DNA of 8,380 bases, from positions 1-8,380 of the forward strand of contig USCW01000066.1 in assembly GCA_900553315.1 (NCBI GenBank), written 5' to 3'. Positions 5,305 to 8,380 of this stretch are shown here, in pieces. The notes beneath the pieces were generated by a model that saw nothing but the letters and a program-made list of their open reading frames with translations, made no database searches and was not told the origin of the DNA. Made by a program: the position numbers and the translations under genes. This DNA comes from an uncultured Eubacteriales bacterium (lineage in GTDB: Bacteria > Bacillota > Clostridia > Christensenellales > Aristaeellaceae). Positions within the stretch are counted from its first letter, which is position 1, and every line of letters starts with the position of its first letter.

Positions 5305-6237
5305 TTAATTCTCCGCGGCGTGTTCGCCGGTGGGATTCTTTTCTTCCTTCGCTCCGCGCCCCAGCCCGCAGCGGAAGCTGACCGCGCCTGTGGGGCAGGC
5401 CTTGACACACATGCCGCAGCGGATGCACTCGGGATGATCCGGGGTCTTCGTCACGTCCACATCCATCTTGCAGGCCTTCTCGCACCGGCCGCAGTGCACG
5501 CACTTGTGCCCATCCACCTGCATACCCGTCAGCGATACCCGGTTAAACAGCGCGTAGAACGCTCCCAGCGGGCACAGCCACTTGCAGAACGGGCGGTAGA
5601 ACAGCAGGCTCAGAAGGACGACCGCCCCCAGCACCACGCTCTTCCATGCAAACAGGCTGCCCAACGCGCTTCGGATACTTTCGCTGGCCAGCGAAAGAGG
5701 GATTGCGCCTTCCAGCACGCCCTGGGGGCATAGGTACTTGCAGAAGAAGGGATTGCCCATCCCCACCTCGTTGGTGAAGATCAGCGGTAGCGTCACCGTC
5801 AGCAGCAGGATCAGATACTTGAGGTACCGCAGCGGTTTGAGCTTCTTCGTGGACAACTTCTTTCTGGGCAGCGGAATCTTGTGAATCAGCTCCTGAAACC
5901 ACCCGAAGGGGCACAGGAAGCCGCACACGAACCGCCCCAGCAGTACCCCCAGCAGAATCAGCGTGCCGGTGACGTAGTAGGAGAATTTGAATTTGGACGA
6001 GCCGATCACCGACTGAATCGCCCCGATGGGACATGCGCCGGTGGCGGCGGGACAGGAGTAGCAGTTAAGCCCCGGCACGCAGACGGTCTTGCCCTTTCCA
6101 CGGTAAATCTGCCCCTTGAACAGGTTGGGCAGGTGCGGATTGGTCAGCAGTACGGCGCAGGCCTGCAGAAGCCCCCGGAACCGGGCGAGAAAGCCGGAAA
6201 CGGGCGGGGTCTTCGAGGTCCCTTTCTTCTTATCCAA
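5305..6237 (-). CDS. Polytopic membrane 4Fe-4S protein with CX3CP motifs (NapH/YccM-like)
   Basis: The 310-residue protein has likely membrane segments near 86-108, 137-155 and 197-215. It carries VCVPGLNCYSCPAATGACP (52-70), three CX3CP motifs (C105/C109, C166/C170, C218/C222), and two soluble-side ferredoxin motifs (C246, C249, C252, C256 and C271, C274, C277, C281). This is the layout of the NapH/NosR/YccM group, which moves electrons between quinols or ferredoxin and partners across the membrane. Twenty Cys in total is very high. The start is a TTG at 6237: it is the only reasonable start, since the next Met is residue 160, and GGAG (6248-6251) lies 10 bases upstream. The TTG overlaps the stop of the preceding micro-gene by 8 bases, which suggests translational coupling. 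Given its neighbours, I infer that it passes electrons to the exported thioredoxin; nitrate or nitrous oxide respiration is unlikely because no such enzymes are present here. Confidence 0.88.
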   Translation of the reverse strand: MDKKKGTSKTPPVSGFLARFRGLLQACAVLLTNPHLPNLFKGQIYRGKGKTVCVPGLNCYSCPAATGACPIGAIQSVIGSSKFKFSYYVTGTLILLGVLLGRFVCGFLCPFGWFQELIHKIPLPRKKLSTKKLKPLRYLKYLILLLTVTLPLIFTNEVGMGNPFFCKYLCPQGVLEGAIPLSLASESIRSALGSLFAWKSVVLGAVVLLSLLFYRPFCKWLCPLGAFYALFNRVSLTGMQVDGHKCVHCGRCEKACKMDVDVTKTPDHPECIRCGMCVKACPTGAVSFRCGLGRGAKEEKNPTGEHAAEN

Positions 6238-6388
6238 TGCCTACGCACTCCAGACAGATTCGGATGGCTTTGGACAGCACCGTGGCGGCCTCGCCCCGCC
6301 ACGCACCATAGACCAGCATCGCCGCGCCCAGTATCAGCATGCCCAGCCTCGCGGCGCATCTGCCCGTGGCCGATGAAATGAGACTCAT
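6230..6388 (-). CDS. CD1871A-like CXXC motif membrane micro-protein
   Basis: From ATG 6388 the minus strand encodes 52 residues: a short N-terminus, a membrane segment (about 15-28, LGMLILGAAMLVYG), then WRGEAATVLSKAIRICLECVGIG. The C-terminal I-C-L-E-C-x-G-I-G with a CXXC pair is the signature I remember for the small 'CD1871A family CXXC motif-containing proteins' of Clostridia. The start is well supported: AAAGGAGGG (6404-6396) lies 7 bases upstream. The stop TAA overlaps the TTG start of the iron-sulfur protein by 8 bases. Being first in the operon, with a membrane-proximal CXXC, it could relay thiol electrons between the iron-sulfur protein and the TlpA-like protein. Its biochemical role is not established, to my knowledge; the relay is inference. 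Confidence 0.85.
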   Translation of the reverse strand: MSLISSATGRCAARLGMLILGAAMLVYGAWRGEAATVLSKAIRICLECVGIG

Positions 6389-6422
6389 GGGAAATCCCTC
6401 CTTTGTTTCTTCTCGCAGGCTT

Positions 6423-6428
6423 ATTATA
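6423..6428 (-). promoter_or_regulatory. Promoter (-10 box) of the thiol/iron-sulfur operon
   Basis: On the minus strand a perfect TATAAT lies at 6428-6423, which would place the start of transcription near 6416 and leave a leader of about 28 bases. No good -35 box lies 16-18 bp upstream (best candidates CATGGA or ATGGAT). Instead, direct TTTAAC repeats occupy that place, as in activator-dependent promoters. Confidence 0.6.
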
Positions 6429-6438
6429 CGATATGGGA

Positions 6439-6456
6439 GTTAAAATCCATGTTAAA
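6439..6456 (-). promoter_or_regulatory. Candidate response-regulator site for the minus-strand operon
   Basis: Read on the minus strand, TTTAAC (6456-6451) is repeated as TTTAAC (6444-6439), 12 bp apart. The proximal copy ends 10 bp before the -10 box, where OmpR/PhoB-family activators typically bind. The repeats resemble the TTAACA-type half-sites of Bacillus PhoP. The likely binder is the response regulator encoded next door, which would make the thiol operon its target. This is pattern-based inference. Confidence 0.45.
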
Positions 6457-6465
6457 GCAGAAAAC

Positions 6466-6483
6466 TTTATGCGCATTTTATGC
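6466..6483 (+). promoter_or_regulatory. Candidate response-regulator site for its own promoter
   Basis: TTTATGC (6466-6472) is repeated exactly as TTTATGC (6477-6483), 11 bp apart, about one helical turn, as for tandem OmpR-family half-sites. The pair ends 8 bp before the -10 box and covers the -35 position, so it suits autoregulation of the two-component operon. A third TATGC lies at 6487-6491. Confidence 0.45.
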
Positions 6484-6488
6484 CGGTA

Positions 6489-6497
6489 TGCTATACT
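6489..6497 (+). promoter_or_regulatory. Extended -10 promoter of the two-component operon
   Basis: TG-C-TATACT (6489-6497) matches the extended -10 form TGnTATAAT with one mismatch. The expected -35 position (about 6469-6474) has no consensus. Transcription would start near 6504, giving a leader of about 28 bases before the response regulator. This placement argues against the longer in-frame start at 6403. Confidence 0.6.
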
Positions 6498-6531
6498 GGA
6501 CCTAATCACACGAACGCAGAGGAGGCGCGGT

Positions 6532-7209
6532 ATGCGGATTTTGATTGTGGAGGACGAGCGGGCGCTGTGCGACACGCTGACCAAAAGCTTGAAGCAAAAG
6601 GGTTACGAGGTAGACGCCTGCTACGACGGCGATTCCGCGCTGGACTGGCTGCTGACGGAGAAGTACGACCTGATCCTGCTGGATCTGAACCTGCCCGGGC
6701 GGGATGGCATGGAGTTGCTCCGAACGCTGCGGGAGCGAGATCAGGAGACCCGGGTGTTGATTCTCTCTGCCCGCAGCCGGATCAGCGACAAGGTGGAAGG
6801 GCTGGACTGCGGCGCCAACGACTATCTGGTCAAGCCCTTTCATCTGGAGGAGCTGGAGGCGCGGGTGCGCAGTCTGACCCGGCGCAGCTTTGTGCAGCAC
6901 GACGCGGTACTGCGCTGCGGAGAGCTGTCCTTTGATACGGTGAAGCGGACAGCGCAGGCCAAAGGCGAGAACGTGGCGCTGACCCGCAAGGAAAACGGTA
7001 TTTTGGAATACCTGCTGCTCAACCAGGGGCGGCCGGTGAGCCAGGAGGAGCTGATGGAGCACGTGTGGGACGGCAGCGTGGACAGCTTCAGCAACTCCAT
7101 TCGGGTGCATATTTCGTCCCTTAGAAAAAAACTGAAAGCGGCGCTGGGCTATGACCCGATTCTGAACCGCATCGGCGAGGGATATTTGATGGGAGGACGT
7201 GAATCATGA
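6532..7209 (+). CDS. OmpR/PhoB-family response regulator
   Basis: The 225-residue protein has a receiver domain (1-115) and a winged-helix DNA-binding domain (about 126-220). Receiver residues are intact: E7/D8 acidic pocket, D51 as the phosphate acceptor (ILLDLNLPGRDG), S79 and K101 (VKPF). The winged helix shows LTRKENGILEYLLLNQGRPVS and RVHISSLRKKL (191-201), which is the recognition-helix region. ATG 6532 is chosen because GAGGAGG (6519-6525) lies 6 bases upstream. The frame is open back to 6403, but that start would lie upstream of the promoter. Its stop overlaps the kinase start as ATGA. It is divergent from the CXXC / iron-sulfur / thioredoxin operon and probably controls both. Confidence 0.94.
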   Translation: MRILIVEDERALCDTLTKSLKQKGYEVDACYDGDSALDWLLTEKYDLILLDLNLPGRDGMELLRTLRERDQETRVLILSARSRISDKVEGLDCGANDYLVKPFHLEELEARVRSLTRRSFVQHDAVLRCGELSFDTVKRTAQAKGENVALTRKENGILEYLLLNQGRPVSQEELMEHVWDGSVDSFSNSIRVHISSLRKKLKAALGYDPILNRIGEGYLMGGRES

Positions 7210-8380
7210 AGCGACTGTCTCTGCAATGGCGGATCACGCTGCTGACCATTTTGCTGCTGGCGGCGGCCTGCGTGACCATGAAGACGCTTTTATGCTCCTC
7301 CGGCCACGCCTACATGGACTCCATCGGCAATTACGTGATGCACTATGCAGAGGAGGATCCGCTGGCCATCCGCGTCGATATTCCGGAGGAACAGTGGAAG
7401 GACATGTCGGAGCGCTTCAGCGGGGAGTTCGTGGTGGAACTGACCGGTGCAAAGCACAGCTTCTGCATGCGCGGCTGGTATATCGCGCTGGCGGTGACGG
7501 CGCTGGGCGGCGCGGTGGCGTATTTTGTCAGTGGAAGGGCATTAAAGCCGCTGAAGCAGTTCACCGCCAAGGCAGAGCGCGTGCAGCTCCAGAGCCTGAC
7601 GGAGATCACCCTCAGCGAGGACGAGGCGGCGGAGTTCAGCAGGCTGAGCCGCGCCGTCAATCAGATGCTGCTGCGGCTGAAGCAGGCCTTCGACGCTCAG
7701 CAGCAGTTTGTAGGCAACGCCGCTCATGAACTGCGCACGCCGCTGGCGCTGATGCAGGCGCGGCTGGATCTGTACATGTCCACAGACCATGGGGATAGCT
7801 GCCCGGAAACCGTGGAAACCATTGCCATGATGCGGGAGCAGACGGAGCGGCTGTCCAGAATGGTGCGGACGCTGCTGGATATGAGCGACCTGAAGGCCGT
7901 GCCGCGTACTGACAGAATCCAGCTTGCGCCTATGATCGAGGAGGTGCTGGCGGATCTGTCGCCGCTGGCGGAGAAGAGCGACGTGCTGCTCTCCCAGAGC
8001 GGCGGGGATCTGTGGATCACCGGCAGCGACGTGCTGATCTACCGCGCCATTTTCAATCTGGTGGAGAACGGCGTGAAATACAATCGCCCCGGCGGCAGCG
8101 TATGCGTCGCCGCGTCCCAACGGGGGCAGGAAGCGGTGATCGAGGTCAAAGATACGGGCTGCGGCATCCCGGAGGATTTCCGGGAGAGCGTGTTCCAGCC
8201 TTTCTTCCGGGTGGATAAGTCCCGCAGCCGGGAAAAGGGCGGCGTGGGACTGGGGCTGTCGCTGGTCTGGGAGATCGCCCATCTCCACGGCGGCGACGTT
8301 CGGATCAGGGAGAGCGGCGAAAGCGGCACGGCGATTGAGCTGACGCTGCCCGCCTCGGCGGAGGAACGGGGAATGCCATA
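7206..8380 (+). CDS. HAMP-domain sensor histidine kinase (cut by the window edge)
   Basis: From ATG 7206, 391 codons are open to the end of the window. Two membrane segments (about 10-29 and 90-109) enclose a small outside loop of about 60 residues. A HAMP domain (about 107-160) and the phosphorylation site HELRTPL (H174) follow. The ATPase domain has the N box NLVENGVKYN (284-293), DTGCGIP (316-322), the F box FQPFFRVD and GGVGLGLS (345-352). GGAGG at 7192-7196 precedes the start by 9 bases, and the start overlaps the regulator stop by 4 bases. The last bases, TA at 8379-8380, would form a stop if followed by A or G, so the protein may be nearly complete. The outside loop carries just two Cys, C30 and C87, one at each membrane edge, which suits a redox or metal sensor. 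Confidence 0.92.
   Translation, partial: MKRLSLQWRITLLTILLLAAACVTMKTLLCSSGHAYMDSIGNYVMHYAEEDPLAIRVDIPEEQWKDMSERFSGEFVVELTGAKHSFCMRGWYIALAVTALGGAVAYFVSGRALKPLKQFTAKAERVQLQSLTEITLSEDEAAEFSRLSRAVNQMLLRLKQAFDAQQQFVGNAAHELRTPLALMQARLDLYMSTDHGDSCPETVETIAMMREQTERLSRMVRTLLDMSDLKAVPRTDRIQLAPMIEEVLADLSPLAEKSDVLLSQSGGDLWITGSDVLIYRAIFNLVENGVKYNRPGGSVCVAASQRGQEAVIEVKDTGCGIPEDFRESVFQPFFRVDKSRSREKGGVGLGLSLVWEIAHLHGGDVRIRESGESGTAIELTLPASAEERGMP

Noticed and set aside
4367..5308. Ser/Met-rich plus-strand frames (4367-4918 and 4931-5308)
   Set aside because: Antisense to the TlpA-like gene, which has a signal peptide, a CxxC site and a ribosome binding site.
6403..6531. Longer N-terminus of the response regulator from 6403
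   Set aside because: It would start upstream of the predicted promoter and lacks a ribosome binding site; receiver domains start at MRILIVEDE.
7199..7729. 176-codon plus-strand frame at the start of the kinase region
   Set aside because: It is a shifted frame over the kinase; the frame from ATG 7206 contains HAMP, HELRTPL and all ATPase boxes.
7542..8288. 248-codon minus-strand frame opposite the kinase
   Set aside because: Antisense shadow rich in His, Gln and Arg; no domain recognised.

Overview
The window looks like a chromosome segment from a GC-rich, probably anaerobic member of the Clostridia (gut-type Firmicutes). The reasons are strong AGGAGG ribosome binding sites, a coaE / lytic transglycosylase pair, a CX3CP iron-sulfur membrane protein next to a CD1871A-like CXXC micro-protein, and palindromic intergenic repeats of a kind I associate with gut Firmicutes. 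This placement is inferred from gene content and style only; no species can be named.

Left part (1-3540, plus strand). A 400-base hairpin-rich non-coding stretch ends in a near-consensus promoter (TTGTCA, 17 bp, TATAAT). It drives a compact operon: coaE (last step of coenzyme A synthesis), a membrane-anchored lytic transglycosylase, and a secreted peptide/nickel-type substrate-binding protein. The last two overlap by 98 bases, so the whole signal peptide of the binding protein is encoded inside the transglycosylase gene. A strong hairpin terminator follows.

Middle part (3541-4128). An AT-richer stretch with signs of mobile DNA: a decayed N-terminal fragment of an IS5-type transposase, a 176-bp element with 23-bp inverted ends (MITE-like), and a minus-strand intrinsic terminator that probably ends the neighbouring minus-strand operon.

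Right part (4129-8380). Two divergent operons share a 143-bp control region. The minus-strand operon encodes, in order, a 52-aa membrane CXXC micro-protein of the CD1871A type, a polytopic membrane iron-sulfur protein with three CX3CP motifs and two ferredoxin motifs, and an exported TlpA-type thioredoxin whose N-terminal half is extraordinarily rich in Cys and Met. The plus-strand operon encodes an OmpR-type response regulator and a HAMP histidine kinase; the kinase reading frame runs to the window edge. Each divergent promoter carries direct repeats spaced like OmpR-family half-sites where its -35 box should be. My working model, which is inference, is a regulated system that carries reducing power across the membrane to an extracytoplasmic, possibly metal-binding, thioredoxin. 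This is the most interesting content of the window.
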